Assembly (NCBI RefSeq): GCF_026183695.1
Contig: NZ_JAPFRD010000009.1
Coordinates: 62,001-126,000, forward strand
Length of the DNA stretch: 64,000 nt
Direction of reading: 5' to 3'
Source of the DNA: Alteromonas aquimaris
Lineage (GTDB): Bacteria > Pseudomonadota > Gammaproteobacteria > Enterobacterales > Alteromonadaceae
Shown here: positions 1-9,170 of the stretch, in pieces
How the letters are laid out: the number at the start of each line of letters is the position of its first letter
Position numbering within the stretch: position 1 is the first letter of the stretch
Made by a program: the position numbers and the translations under genes
Notes under the pieces: generated by a model
Database searches by the model: none
What the model was told of the DNA's origin: nothing
Seen by the model: the letters and a program-made list of their open reading frames with translations, nothing else

Positions 1-213
1 TCTGATAGCGGCTAGTCAGGATACTCTTGAGTCAACCTGCAGTTAAGAGGTACGTAAAAAAGCATGTCGATAACAATGCTTTACCTGTATCCATGCAGTT
101 TATCACCGCATAGTGGAAAACCGCACCAATGGACGCAAATACCACTCTCATCAAAAATTTGAATGCAATTGTCTAGGCATTAAACGTTTAAGTATGCCTA
201 CCGCTGCACCCAC

Positions 214-438
214 GTGGGTTTGGCGATAGTTGTCAATCCCCCCCGCTTCTCAGTATTTTTTTATGCCGAGGGTTTAAAACGTTCGCTGAAGAATGCCCTC
301 ACTGTTGCTGAAGAGCTTGAAATTGTCGATATTAAAATTATCCTTGAACTTGTCGAATCGACATACACATCAATCGTCAGCGCGGAGCAAGAGATGATTG
401 GCATCTGGCTGGCAAAACTTTATAAAGAGTTCTGTTGA
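214..438 (+). CDS. possible small hypothetical protein or gene remnant
   Basis: A GTG-started frame of 74 codons. The C-terminal 55 residues look protein-like (amphipathic helices, LKRSLKNALTVAEELEIVDIK), but the first residues (GLAIVVNPPRF) do not look like a natural N-terminus. I see no ribosome binding site. It could be the surviving 3' end of a decayed gene, since the bases to its left are interrupted by stops in every forward frame. I do not recognise a family. It is unlikely to belong to the operon starting at 635, which is about 200 bases away. Confidence 0.25.
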   Translation: MGLAIVVNPPRFSVFFYAEGLKRSLKNALTVAEELEIVDIKIILELVESTYTSIVSAEQEMIGIWLAKLYKEFC

Positions 439-634
439 GTTCGGATAAGTGCAGTTTCATAAGAATTTACTCTGCTATTAGTTATTCATAGTTGTGTATC
501 ACAAAATAGTGTCAGCTAGGATATCTGGCCGAATACTCCTTTTTATGCTTTTTACTCAAATTTTCGCAATTGGCACATATGTTGTAATCTTAACGTATTG
601 ATTTTGTGCATCAGAATCACCAAGAGGTTGCCAT
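439..634 (+). promoter_or_regulatory. leader region of the glucosylglycerate operon
   Basis: A gene-free, AT-rich stretch immediately upstream of the four-gene operon, so it should carry its promoter. I could not place a convincing -35/-10 pair or an operator. The ribosome binding site for the first gene is the AGAGG near 620-626. Confidence 0.35.
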
Positions 635-1504
635 ATGGATTTACATCGTTTTCTTTTACATCACCAGCTTCCTGACGGATATCGGGAGGTTGCACAAAAA
701 TGGTTCGTTCCTCTGGCTGAATCTATCGTATTGCAGCTTAACGGTGCAGCCCGTCCGTTTTTTATTGGTATTAATGGTTGTCAAGGGTCCGGCAAATCCA
801 CCTTGACCGACTTTCTTTCTGAGTATTTCGCTGCCACTTACTCTTTACACGTGGCAAGCATGTCATTAGACGACTTCTATCTGCGTCAAAATGAACGAGT
901 CACGTTAGCTAACACCATTCATCCCTTGCTAAAAACCCGGGGGGTGCCAGGCACGCACGATATTGCCTTGATGAATGAAGTATTTACTCAGTTAAGCATC
1001 AACGGTGAACTTGCTTTGCCACGCTTTAATAAGGCCACTGACAACCCAGCCGCTAAAGAAGCATGGCCGGTGATCAATACACCGCCTGACATCGTTATAG
1101 TAGAAGGATGGTGCTGGGGTGTACCACCGCAGACGGAACAGGATTTGGAAAAACCCATTAACGCACTTGAAGAAACAGAGGATCGGGACGGTATATGGCG
1201 CCGTTTCGTAAATGCTCAGTTAACACAGTATTATCAACCGTTGTTCGAAAAAGTAGATTATTACATTATGCTCAAAGGGCCATCATTTGAGCATGTGTAT
1301 AAATGGCGGTGTGAGCAAGAACACAAACTTGCTGCCAAAACTTCAACAAAGAATACCGCGATCATGACAGACAAACAGATAGCGCGGTTTGTACAGCATT
1401 ATCAACGCCTGACGGAGCATAGTTTTGAAGCTTTACCGCCGCTATGTAACCTAGTATTCGAGTTGGACGCTGATAGAAAAATTACCAACGTAATCAATAA
1501 ATAA
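635..1504 (+). CDS. D-glycerate 3-kinase-like P-loop kinase
   Basis: A 289-residue cytosolic kinase of the uridine-kinase/GLYK type of P-loop proteins. The Walker A motif GCQGSGKS lies at residues 48-55, and an SLDDFYL segment follows, as is typical of this fold. Members phosphorylate D-glycerate to 3-phosphoglycerate. The role fits the context. The phosphorylase at the end of the operon would release glycerate from glucosylglycerate, and this kinase would return it to 3-phosphoglycerate, which is also the acceptor for the synthase in the same operon. The ATG at 635 follows an AGAGG-type ribosome binding site. The gap to the next gene is 24 bases. The kinase fold is secure; the glycerate substrate is inferred from family and neighbours. 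Confidence 0.8.
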   Translation: MDLHRFLLHHQLPDGYREVAQKWFVPLAESIVLQLNGAARPFFIGINGCQGSGKSTLTDFLSEYFAATYSLHVASMSLDDFYLRQNERVTLANTIHPLLKTRGVPGTHDIALMNEVFTQLSINGELALPRFNKATDNPAAKEAWPVINTPPDIVIVEGWCWGVPPQTEQDLEKPINALEETEDRDGIWRRFVNAQLTQYYQPLFEKVDYYIMLKGPSFEHVYKWRCEQEHKLAAKTSTKNTAIMTDKQIARFVQHYQRLTEHSFEALPPLCNLVFELDADRKITNVINK

Positions 1505-1528
1505 AACATCAGGCAATCATTAGAAGGT

Positions 1529-2347
1529 ATGCAATTGAAAACGGTTATTTTTACGGACATGGATGGCACCTTACTCGATCATGACACATATAGTTTTGAA
1601 GCGGCCAAGCCCGCGCTGGAAAAACTTGCGGAGCGTAAGATCCCGGTTATTCCTACCACCAGCAAAACCTTTGCTGAGCTTCTCGATTTGCGACTGACTA
1701 TTGGCTTAAATGGTCCGTTTATCATTGAAAACGGTGCAGCAATTTACATACCCCATGGTTTTTTTGAACAAAAACCTGCGGGGACCACCTGGCAGGATGG
1801 CTACTGGTGCAAAACTTTTATCTCCACTAAAGGGTATTGGTTAAAACAGTTGGACATTGTGAAACTCGAATTCGGCGGCGAATTCAATCATTTTAGCAAT
1901 ATGGACATTAGCGAAATCCAGCAATCCACCGGGTTAAATGAAATATCTGCAGCCAAAGCCGCACAAAGACAGTTCGGAGAGCCTGTTTTATGGAAGGGTT
2001 CTGAGGAGCGAAAACGCGAATTTATCAAAGCAATGACTGAGCGCGGCGCTAATCCTTTAGAAGGGGGACGCTTTATTCACATCTCTGGCGACTGTAATAA
2101 AGGTACCGCACTGACTTGGTTTATGGAGGAATATCAACGGCAAATTGGCGAGGCCACCCAGGCAATTGCACTGGGAGATGGTAAAAATGATATCGCCATG
2201 CTGGAAGCTGCCGATATTGCCGTGCGCATTAAATCTGAACATCACCAGCCACCCGTGCTGGATAAAGAAGATAACGTCTACACAAGCACTCTCCCCGGCC
2301 CAGCAGGCTGGCGTGAAATGCTAAATCAACTGATATTAGAAAACTAG
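1529..2347 (+). CDS. glucosyl/mannosyl-3-phosphoglycerate phosphatase (HAD-IIB)
   Basis: A 272-residue HAD-superfamily phosphatase. Motif I is DMDGT with the catalytic aspartates D10 and D12. A TTSKT motif follows, and the late GDGKND motif supplies the Mg2+-binding acids. The cap region and overall length match the mannosyl-3-phosphoglycerate phosphatase (MpgP/YedP) family. Here it sits directly before a glucosyl-3-phosphoglycerate synthase (11-base gap), so the expected reaction is dephosphorylation of glucosyl-3-phosphoglycerate to glucosylglycerate. Both substrate types are known in this family, so the glucosyl preference is inferred from the neighbour. An AGAAGG ribosome binding site precedes the ATG. 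Confidence 0.85.
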   Translation: MQLKTVIFTDMDGTLLDHDTYSFEAAKPALEKLAERKIPVIPTTSKTFAELLDLRLTIGLNGPFIIENGAAIYIPHGFFEQKPAGTTWQDGYWCKTFISTKGYWLKQLDIVKLEFGGEFNHFSNMDISEIQQSTGLNEISAAKAAQRQFGEPVLWKGSEERKREFIKAMTERGANPLEGGRFIHISGDCNKGTALTWFMEEYQRQIGEATQAIALGDGKNDIAMLEAADIAVRIKSEHHQPPVLDKEDNVYTSTLPGPAGWREMLNQLILEN

Positions 2348-2358
2348 CAGGAGCGCTA

Positions 2359-3582
2359 ATGGCTGATTTTCATCAAAATGGTATTGTCACTACTCTTCAC
2401 AATCTGGCAAATCGTCCCACCGAAGAAATGGAAGCCGATTTACTGAGGTTTTCGCAAAAGCGGCCGATGGCCCTTATTCTGCCTTCTCTTTTTTCAGAAC
2501 TGGAAGGCGAAGCGCTGCCCCTCATCGTGGATGAATTAACGAATGTTCCCTACTTGTCAGAGATAGTTATTGGACTGGATAGAGCTAGCGAAGAGCAATA
2601 CAAGCACGCGCTGGAGTTTTTTTCTGCGCTACCGCAGCATCACCGGGTGCTATGGAACGACGGGCCTCGTTTACAGGCTTTAGATAAAGAATTAGCTGAC
2701 TTAGGGTTAGCCCCCAAAGAATTGGGAAAAGGCAGAAATGTCTGGTACTGCATGGGCTATATATTAGCCTCGAATAGGGCTGAATCGGTAGCGTTACATG
2801 ACTGCGACATTGTCACCTATAATCGCGACCTGTTAGCTCGCCTTATTTATCCAGTGGCAAATCCCATGTTTAATTACGAGTTTTGCAAGGGCTATTATGC
2901 AAGGGTGGCCAACGGTAAAATTAATGGCCGCGTTTCCCGCTTGCTGGTGACCCCTTTGTTAAGAGCATTGAAACGTATCATTGGGGATAACGAGTATTTA
3001 GAGTACATGGATAGCTTCCGTTATCCACTGGCAGGCGAATTCTCATTTCGACGCGACGTTTTAAGCGATATCCGTATCCCTAGTGACTGGGGACTAGAAA
3101 TTGGGGTGTTATCTGAAATGCACCGCAACTATGCGCACAACCGCTTGTGTCAGGCAGATATCGCCGACGTGTACGATCATAAACATCAGGATTTGTCGCT
3201 GAATAATGATCAAGGTGGATTATCGAAAATGTCAATTGACATCACCAAAGCGATCTTTCGAAAACTGGCCACACAAGGATTCTCATTCAGTAACGAAATG
3301 TTCCGTTCGGTTAAAGCGACCTACTTCAGAATTGCGTTAGACTTCATAGAAACATATCACAATGATGCCATTATGAATGGTCTTACACATGATGTGCATA
3401 ATGAAGAAAAAGCGGTCGAAATGTTTGCCAGCAATATTATGAAAGCAGGACAGAGCTTCTTGGAAAATCCCATGGAAACCCCCTTTATTCCAAGTTGGAA
3501 CAGGGTCACCAGTGCAGTCCCAGACATATTAGATCGTTTGTTAGAAGCAGTAGAAGCGGATACCTCAGAACACTTAGGGTAG
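2359..3582 (+). CDS. gpgS: glucosyl-3-phosphoglycerate synthase (GT81)
   Basis: A 407-residue GT-A fold glycosyltransferase. It should transfer glucose from a nucleotide sugar to 3-phosphoglycerate, the first step of glucosylglycerate synthesis. The metal- and nucleotide-binding motif DCD is at residues 148-150 (LHDCDIVTYNRDLLARL), preceded by the GKGRNVWYCMGY segment. The C-terminal half contains the GEFSFRRD and DWGLEIGVLSEM acceptor-side motifs typical of GpgS. The length is normal for the bacterial enzymes. The start has an AGGAG site 8 bases upstream, and the stop is 3 bases before the next ATG, so translational coupling with the phosphorylase is likely. Confidence 0.9.
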   Translation: MADFHQNGIVTTLHNLANRPTEEMEADLLRFSQKRPMALILPSLFSELEGEALPLIVDELTNVPYLSEIVIGLDRASEEQYKHALEFFSALPQHHRVLWNDGPRLQALDKELADLGLAPKELGKGRNVWYCMGYILASNRAESVALHDCDIVTYNRDLLARLIYPVANPMFNYEFCKGYYARVANGKINGRVSRLLVTPLLRALKRIIGDNEYLEYMDSFRYPLAGEFSFRRDVLSDIRIPSDWGLEIGVLSEMHRNYAHNRLCQADIADVYDHKHQDLSLNNDQGGLSKMSIDITKAIFRKLATQGFSFSNEMFRSVKATYFRIALDFIETYHNDAIMNGLTHDVHNEEKAVEMFASNIMKAGQSFLENPMETPFIPSWNRVTSAVPDILDRLLEAVEADTSEHLG

Positions 3583-3585
3583 ATT

Positions 3586-5346
3586 ATGACCACCAACTGG
3601 ACCATTCTTCATGAAAAAGTCATGCACCATCTGGATGCGATTTATGCAGATGTGCCGTTGGATATGCCTATCGGTAAGTTGGCTTCCCAACTTATCGAAA
3701 CCATAGGCATAAAACGGGAAGAAGATATCGTCATGCCCGGTCCCTATGTGAATTACTGGGATGAGCAAGATATTATCATGATCACGTACGGTGACAGTGT
3801 GATCAATGAGGGAGAGCTACCACTCACGACCCTATACAACTTCCTGAATAAGTACTGTAAAACCACGATCAATAATGTCCACATTTTGCCTTTTTTCCCT
3901 TTCAGTTCTGATGATGGTTTTTCAGTTATCGACTATTCCAGTGTAAATGAATCGTTAGGGGACTGGGCGGAAGTCTCGCAAATAGCCAAAGACTACGGCT
4001 TGATGGTCGATTTAGTTATAAATCATTGTTCTGCGCGCAGTGTGTGGTTTGAAAATTTCATCAAAGGTGAAGGCGCGGGTCACGATTTTTTCTTTACCGC
4101 GTCGCCTGATGATGATCTTTCAATGGTCACCCGTCCCCGCGTGTCGCCTTTGTTACGAGAAACACAGACAGCTAATGGAACACGTTACGTATGGTGCACC
4201 TTTAGCCATGACCAGGTTGATTTTGACTTTAGAAACCCACAAGTGCTGTTAGCATTTATCGATATAATCCGCTTGTATATCGAAAAAGGTTCAAAGATTT
4301 TTCGCCTCGATGCGGTGGCTTTTTTATGGAAAATTGTAGGAACCACCTGCATCAATTTAATCCAGACCCACGAAGTGATCAGATTAATTCGCACACTAAT
4401 TGAACATATTGATCCCAGCATAATGCTGATCACTGAAACAAATATTCCTAATCGTGAAAATCTCACCTATTTCGGTAACGCAAATGAAGCCCATGCAATT
4501 TATAACTTCTCGTTACCACCGTTACTGGTCAATACGCTTGTAACTGGAAGCTGTCGTTATTTGAAAAGCTGGATCATGAGTATGCCGCCAGCCCAACACG
4601 GCACGACTTATTTTAACTTCATCGCTTCGCATGACGGGATTGGGTTACGTCCGGCCGAAGGATTACTGGATGAGGATGAAATCTCAGAGCTAGTGCATAC
4701 TATGCAAAATTTCGGTGGAAAAATTTCTTGGCGAGCTTCAGCGCATGGTCAACAAAAGCCTTATGAAATAAATATCACTTTGTTTGATGCGCTACAGGGA
4801 ACAACAAAGGGGCCAGACAAGTGGCAGATTGAACGATTTATTTGTGCTCATGCAATTATGTTGGCGATGGAAGGTATTCCAGGTATCTATATCCATAGCT
4901 TATTAGGTACGTCTAACGATTATGACAAAGTAGCCAATACTGGCCAAAACAGGTCTATTAATCGTAAGCGCTGGTCGTTGCCAGAACTGGAAGCGTTACT
5001 TGATTCTCCTTACTCGCAACACCACAAAGTATTAACCCGTGTTTCCCAGCTTATCCGCATTCGTAAAACCCAAGATGCATTTCATCCCAATGCATCTCAG
5101 TATACCTTGCAGATGGGCGATCAAATCTTTGGTTTTTGGCGACAAAGCCTGGATCGGAAACAAAGCGTTTTTTGTATAAGCAATATCTCGGACGAAGCGC
5201 AGTCGATTTTACTATCAGATATAAACCTGGTGGGAACCGACCATTGGTTGGAACTCATTTCCAGAGAAGTCATCCACGATGTCAATGCCTTTATGACCCT
5301 GCAACCTTATCAAACCATTTGGATCAGCAACCAGGATAGCGAATAA
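3586..5346 (+). CDS. GH13_18 glucosylglycerate (sucrose-type) phosphorylase
   Basis: A 586-residue retaining glycoside phosphorylase of the sucrose-phosphorylase subfamily. The nucleophile is D242 ([11 protein letters not shown]), the acid/base is E284 (LITETNIPN) and the transition-state stabiliser is D350 (ASHDGIG). Characterised members of this subfamily act on sucrose, sucrose-6-phosphate, glucosylglycerol or glucosylglycerate. Placement after gpgS and the phosphatase, and with a glycerate kinase in the operon, points to glucosylglycerate + phosphate giving glucose-1-phosphate + D-glycerate. Substrate choice is inferred from context and should be tested against sucrose and glucosylglycerol. 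It is the last gene of the operon. No signal peptide is seen, so it is cytosolic. Confidence 0.82.
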   Translation: MTTNWTILHEKVMHHLDAIYADVPLDMPIGKLASQLIETIGIKREEDIVMPGPYVNYWDEQDIIMITYGDSVINEGELPLTTLYNFLNKYCKTTINNVHILPFFPFSSDDGFSVIDYSSVNESLGDWAEVSQIAKDYGLMVDLVINHCSARSVWFENFIKGEGAGHDFFFTASPDDDLSMVTRPRVSPLLRETQTANGTRYVWCTFSHDQVDFDFRNPQVLLAFIDIIRLYIEKGSKIFRLDAVAFLWKIVGTTCINLIQTHEVIRLIRTLIEHIDPSIMLITETNIPNRENLTYFGNANEAHAIYNFSLPPLLVNTLVTGSCRYLKSWIMSMPPAQHGTTYFNFIASHDGIGLRPAEGLLDEDEISELVHTMQNFGGKISWRASAHGQQKPYEINITLFDALQGTTKGPDKWQIERFICAHAIMLAMEGIPGIYIHSLLGTSNDYDKVANTGQNRSINRKRWSLPELEALLDSPYSQHHKVLTRVSQLIRIRKTQDAFHPNASQYTLQMGDQIFGFWRQSLDRKQSVFCISNISDEAQSILLSDINLVGTDHWLELISREVIHDVNAFMTLQPYQTIWISNQDSE

Positions 5347-5741
5347 TCTTTAGTTTATCGTTTACCCATGTGAAAAATTGCGAGATAATTTCATTTTGCA
5401 AGGCATTTCAAGGAGTTGTTGCCATGCAACGTTCAACATCCTTATTATTCGCGTAGCTTCATGTGTGGGCTAGAATACTAGGTAAGACAGAGTCGTTAAC
5501 TTGAACAGCATATATACCATTTGTTTATGCTACTAATCGAATGGTAGCCCCATCCATAACGTCCACCACCAATGAATCGAATGGGGATAGTGTTTTCATG
5601 CATGGCAATTCAAGCTGTATTCATTCGGATGGGAATAATGATTACGTTACAGTGAGGAAACCGCTACGGGAACTGCAAGGGAAATAGGCGCAAGTACGTA
5701 TATCGAAATTAAACCTTTTTATCACATGTGAGCAGCTATCC
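5347..5741. other. 395-base spacer without a recognised gene
   Basis: The spacer separates the glucosylglycerate operon from the MATE gene. It contains two copies of ATCGAATGG (near 5537 and 5577) and a related ATTCGGATGG near 5624, which may be remnants or chance. I see no strong terminator, tRNA or intact reading frame. The MATE promoter should be at its right end. Confidence 0.4.
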
Positions 5742-7133
5742 ATGGTTTTAGTCACAAGACGGTTTGCACTTGAAAGCAAACGCCTGATCCACCTTGCCTG
5801 GCCCCTGTTGATTGCGCAAATAACGCAGATGTTAATGGGCGTGAGTGACACTATTATGGCTGGACGCTACGGTGCAGTGGATATGGCCGCTGTCGCACTG
5901 GGTTTTAGCATTACGATACCACTACTGTGTTTTTTACAAGGGATCGCCTTTGCTCTTCCTCCTTTTATTTCGCGCTTACAAGGCAAACGCGCATTTCATG
6001 ATATCCCCCATATAACCCAACAATCAGCTTACTCACTCATTTTGGTCAGTTTACCGATGTTACTGCTCTACCCGGTTGCCGATAAAATAGTGAGTATATT
6101 TCCTATGGAGCCGGCACTTTTTGCCATTACCATCGAGTACACCCGCTACGTTATATTAGCCCTGCCGGCGTTTGGATTATACCAGTGGTTACGAAATTAC
6201 TGTGAAGGGCTGGGCAGCACAAAACCTACCATGTTAATAACTGTCATTGGTTTAATGGTTAATATTATTGCAAATTACCTGTTCATTTATGGTGTCGGGC
6301 CGTTTCCAGAAATGGGCGGTGCAGGCTGTGGTGTCGCTACTGCCCTGGTATTCTATGCCATGCTTTTCGCCACATACATTTATACCGTTTTTGCACCGAA
6401 AATTAAAAAATATAGTTTGTTCGCAAAATTTTACAAACCTGATAGCCGGGCATTGAAACGGATCTTTAAACTGGGCCTACCCATTGCCATGACACTTTTG
6501 TTCGAAGTGACATTATTCGCGGTGGTGGCATTGTTGCTTACCCCTTTCGGTGCAACGACTATTGCCGCTCACCAAGTGGCATTGAATTTTTCTTCTCTCA
6601 TGTTCATGTTTCCGTTGAGCATGGGTATGGCTGTAGCAATCCGGATCAGTTATCGCATGGGCCAACATCGAGTTGAACAAGCCCGTACGGTTGTGAAAAG
6701 CGCCTTAACGGTTGGTCTAAGTGTGGCCTTTGCCACTGCATCACTCACCGTGTTTGCCAAATCATTCATCATTGGGCTGTACACCACCGATGAACAGGTA
6801 TTTGTTATCGCTAATTCTTTGCTGATTTATGCAGCTCTGTTTCAATTTTCAGACGCAATACAGGTAATTTCTGCCAATGCTCTACGCGGATACAAAGATA
6901 CTACTGCTATGTTTTACATTACTTTTTGTGCTTATTGGGTTATCGGGTTACCAGTGGGGATCGTGCTTGCTCGAACGAGTTGGTTGACCCCGCAACCCAT
7001 GTCAGCAGCGGGATTCTGGATTGGATTTATTGTCGGTCTAAGTAGCGCAGCGATTATGCTAGGGGCGCGGGTTTTATACATCCAGAAGCAATATGCATCA
7101 GGCGAGCGCGCCTTCAATCTTGATCATGTTTAG
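5742..7133 (+). CDS. MATE family efflux transporter (NorM-like)
   Basis: A 463-residue inner-membrane multidrug/toxin extrusion antiporter with about 12 transmembrane segments in two related halves. The N-terminal half carries PLLIAQITQMLMGVSDTIMAGRYG, and the second half has the matching PIAMTLLFEVTLFAVVALLL and TIAAHQVALNFSS segments. Members exchange Na+ or H+ for cationic drugs and metabolites; the substrate cannot be read from sequence. The gene converges on the rhomboid gene, and the two coding ends overlap by 20 bases (7114-7133). Confidence 0.9.
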   Translation: MVLVTRRFALESKRLIHLAWPLLIAQITQMLMGVSDTIMAGRYGAVDMAAVALGFSITIPLLCFLQGIAFALPPFISRLQGKRAFHDIPHITQQSAYSLILVSLPMLLLYPVADKIVSIFPMEPALFAITIEYTRYVILALPAFGLYQWLRNYCEGLGSTKPTMLITVIGLMVNIIANYLFIYGVGPFPEMGGAGCGVATALVFYAMLFATYIYTVFAPKIKKYSLFAKFYKPDSRALKRIFKLGLPIAMTLLFEVTLFAVVALLLTPFGATTIAAHQVALNFSSLMFMFPLSMGMAVAIRISYRMGQHRVEQARTVVKSALTVGLSVAFATASLTVFAKSFIIGLYTTDEQVFVIANSLLIYAALFQFSDAIQVISANALRGYKDTTAMFYITFCAYWVIGLPVGIVLARTSWLTPQPMSAAGFWIGFIVGLSSAAIMLGARVLYIQKQYASGERAFNLDHV

Positions 7134-7782
7134 AAGAGTGCTGCTGTTTCCATAAGTCACCAATCACTGGATCATCACTATCCTGCTCTTCCCAAGGATA
7201 CTTTTTTACTAAAGGTTTGGGATCGTTCCGCCAAAACATTACGGCAGCGATAGCTCCTCCCACCGCACCAAAAAAATGCGCCTCGTATGAGATTCCTGGT
7301 TCGCGGGGGAAGATTGTCATTATCATGCCGCCATACATGAAAAAGGCAATCATCATCAGACCCACTGAACGGGCATCTCTGCGTAATATTGAAACCACAA
7401 ATAAATAGAAGAATAGTCCGTGGCTGATTCCACTAGCGCCAAAATGAACCGAGTCTCGGCCAAATAGAAAGATCCCTGATCCAGAAACCAGCCATGTGAT
7501 GACTAGCGCCCACCACCTGGTACGCGGGTACCCGTAGAGTAACGCACTCCCTAACACCAGCAAAGGCAATGTATTATTGAACAGGTGTTCATAAGAACCA
7601 TGAACTAATGGTGCGGTCAGAATTTTCCACACACCCTCAACGTCAAAAGGTCTGACACCCAACGATTGCAAGGGCAGCTCGAACAAAACACCCGCCGACT
7701 GGATCACCCAAAGTACACTTACTGCGAATATACTAAGCAGCACCGCCCTTTGTATCGAGTAACTTTTAAAATCGGTTTTCAT
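7114..7782 (-). CDS. rhomboid family intramembrane serine protease
   Basis: A 222-residue polytopic membrane protease. The catalytic dyad is visible: serine S117 in HFGASGISHG and histidine H169 in EAHFFGAVGG. The early HGSYEHLFNN segment (residues 61-70) is the conserved loop-1/TM2 histidine-asparagine region. The C-terminus is a short soluble tail rich in charged residues. Substrates are unknown. It is a second, separate rhomboid from the rhombosortase at 24729. The gene stands alone and is convergent with the MATE gene. Confidence 0.9.
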   Translation of the reverse strand: MKTDFKSYSIQRAVLLSIFAVSVLWVIQSAGVLFELPLQSLGVRPFDVEGVWKILTAPLVHGSYEHLFNNTLPLLVLGSALLYGYPRTRWWALVITWLVSGSGIFLFGRDSVHFGASGISHGLFFYLFVVSILRRDARSVGLMMIAFFMYGGMIMTIFPREPGISYEAHFFGAVGGAIAAVMFWRNDPKPLVKKYPWEEQDSDDPVIGDLWKQQHSSKHDQD

Positions 7783-7982
7783 TTAGTGGATATGAGGATG
7801 AACTTTGTAAACACAATTGGCATCCGAGCTTTTCCCATTACCCTTTTTTTATTAGTCAGCCCCTTATAAGAAGCTAGCCTAATGCCTTCTAACGCGCTCA
7901 ACACTACACATTCTCGACTTACAGAACAAACGTTTCGCTCACGAGGGTTGAGTTGATGAAATTGAACCAGTACTGGTGAGTA

Positions 7983-9032
7983 TTACACCTGGCTCGATGC
8001 GTTAGCTCTTACCTGACGGCGTATATCAATCACCAGTGTCTCGGAAATTTTATCCTGAATGGCCTGACGATTGGGATCCCAATAAATTTGAAGAAACCCT
8101 AATAATCCGGTCGCGAGACCGGCGCCGTAGCCACCATAGCGACCAAAACTCTCCCACAGTGTCAGAGAACTGTTATCCAGCTTCACTACCCGCAAACCAC
8201 ACAATTTCTTACCCGGTGTAACCCCGCCCCACCAAGCGGTGAACACGCTAAAATACAACGCCGCCCAGCCAAAGCCTAGCCCGAGGTCGGCAGCTATCCC
8301 TTTGATCCATTTGATGACACTATAGTTTTCACTTTCTGTAGCCTTTTCATCAGTTACCTCTGAGGGGGAAAAGTCCACAGACATTGTAACTTTCTTCGTT
8401 TCCTTTTCAGAGCCGTAAGCCTTTAAATAGTGAGTAATGACTTCCTCTTTTTCCAAAGCAGTCAATCCTTTATCTGCCAATCGATTTTGAATCAGCTGTT
8501 CTGCGCTGGTTCGAGTCATACCCGTACTTGCCAATTCTGGAGATAACTCAAGCGCCAGTTCGTTATGGCAGACCACGTCTGAACCGCACTGTTCTAGTGC
8601 GATTAACCCAATGCCCGTAGCGAGCTGTTGACTTACTTCTTTAGATGATGAGGACGCCGACCCTGAGAAATCGTCATCAATCGCCTCTACAACACCGAAG
8701 ATAGTGACAAATAACAGGAAAGCCGCACCTAATCGTAGACATTTGCGCGCTACACCGCGTTTTGGCCGATCAGCTAAATGGCTGCCCGCGCGTACAAACG
8801 TGATGGCCGCAAAAAAAGCTAACACCAGCGCACTGGCTAAGCTCACGACCGATATCAGAAAAAGATCAACTAATATCGCCAGACACCTTTTTAATGGAGT
8901 TGCTAAAGGCTTACCTAACAACTCAACGGATACCTGAAACGCGAAGGGGGTCACAATCTCTCTGGTTTCCGATGAGGTGGGGTTTTCTGGTAAATCGTTA
9001 CCCTTAATCGAATCAGTGATGAGCTCGGTCAT
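7983..9032 (-). CDS. RDD family membrane protein with inserted soluble domain
   Basis: A 349-residue protein. The RDD core is split. The first segment has LKRCLAILVDLFLISVVSLAS (about residues 47-67). The last third has GGVTPGKKLCGLRVVKLDNSSLTLWESFGRYGGY and ends DKISETLVID. Between them lies about 130 residues of mostly soluble, charged sequence (roughly 130-260) between hydrophobic segments. RDD proteins are multi-pass membrane proteins of mostly unknown role, some linked to ion homeostasis. The insertion makes this one longer than the usual 150-200 residues. The gene appears monocistronic. Confidence 0.8.
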   Translation of the reverse strand: MTELITDSIKGNDLPENPTSSETREIVTPFAFQVSVELLGKPLATPLKRCLAILVDLFLISVVSLASALVLAFFAAITFVRAGSHLADRPKRGVARKCLRLGAAFLLFVTIFGVVEAIDDDFSGSASSSSKEVSQQLATGIGLIALEQCGSDVVCHNELALELSPELASTGMTRTSAEQLIQNRLADKGLTALEKEEVITHYLKAYGSEKETKKVTMSVDFSPSEVTDEKATESENYSVIKWIKGIAADLGLGFGWAALYFSVFTAWWGGVTPGKKLCGLRVVKLDNSSLTLWESFGRYGGYGAGLATGLLGFLQIYWDPNRQAIQDKISETLVIDIRRQVRANASSQV

Positions 9033-9170
9033 GGTGAAATGGTTTATCTTTTTAGTTTGTTTTTATTTTCAACTAATTAGCGTTGCAGTGCAATAAATCA
9101 AACCAGATCAGTGATGGAAAAACCCCATGGAGTGTTGACCGCATTTTATGCATTAGGTTGTTTGCTAGCC

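Noticed and set aside
1..213. Fragments suggesting a coding remnant left of 214
   Set aside because: Every forward frame has several stops, and the pieces match no family I can name.
555..580. CAAATTTTCGCAATTG upstream of the glucosylglycerate operon as a relative of the palindrome at 60856
   Set aside because: Only the central AATTTTC is shared and the arms do not pair, so it is not evidence of shared control.
635..806. A second reading frame from 606 overlapping the glycerate kinase start
   Set aside because: It is in another frame, has no family resemblance, and ends within the kinase gene, whose motifs are clear.
5537..5634. Repeated ATCGAATGG motifs as iterons or a mobile element end
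   Set aside because: Only two exact copies with irregular spacing, no terminal repeats and no associated gene.
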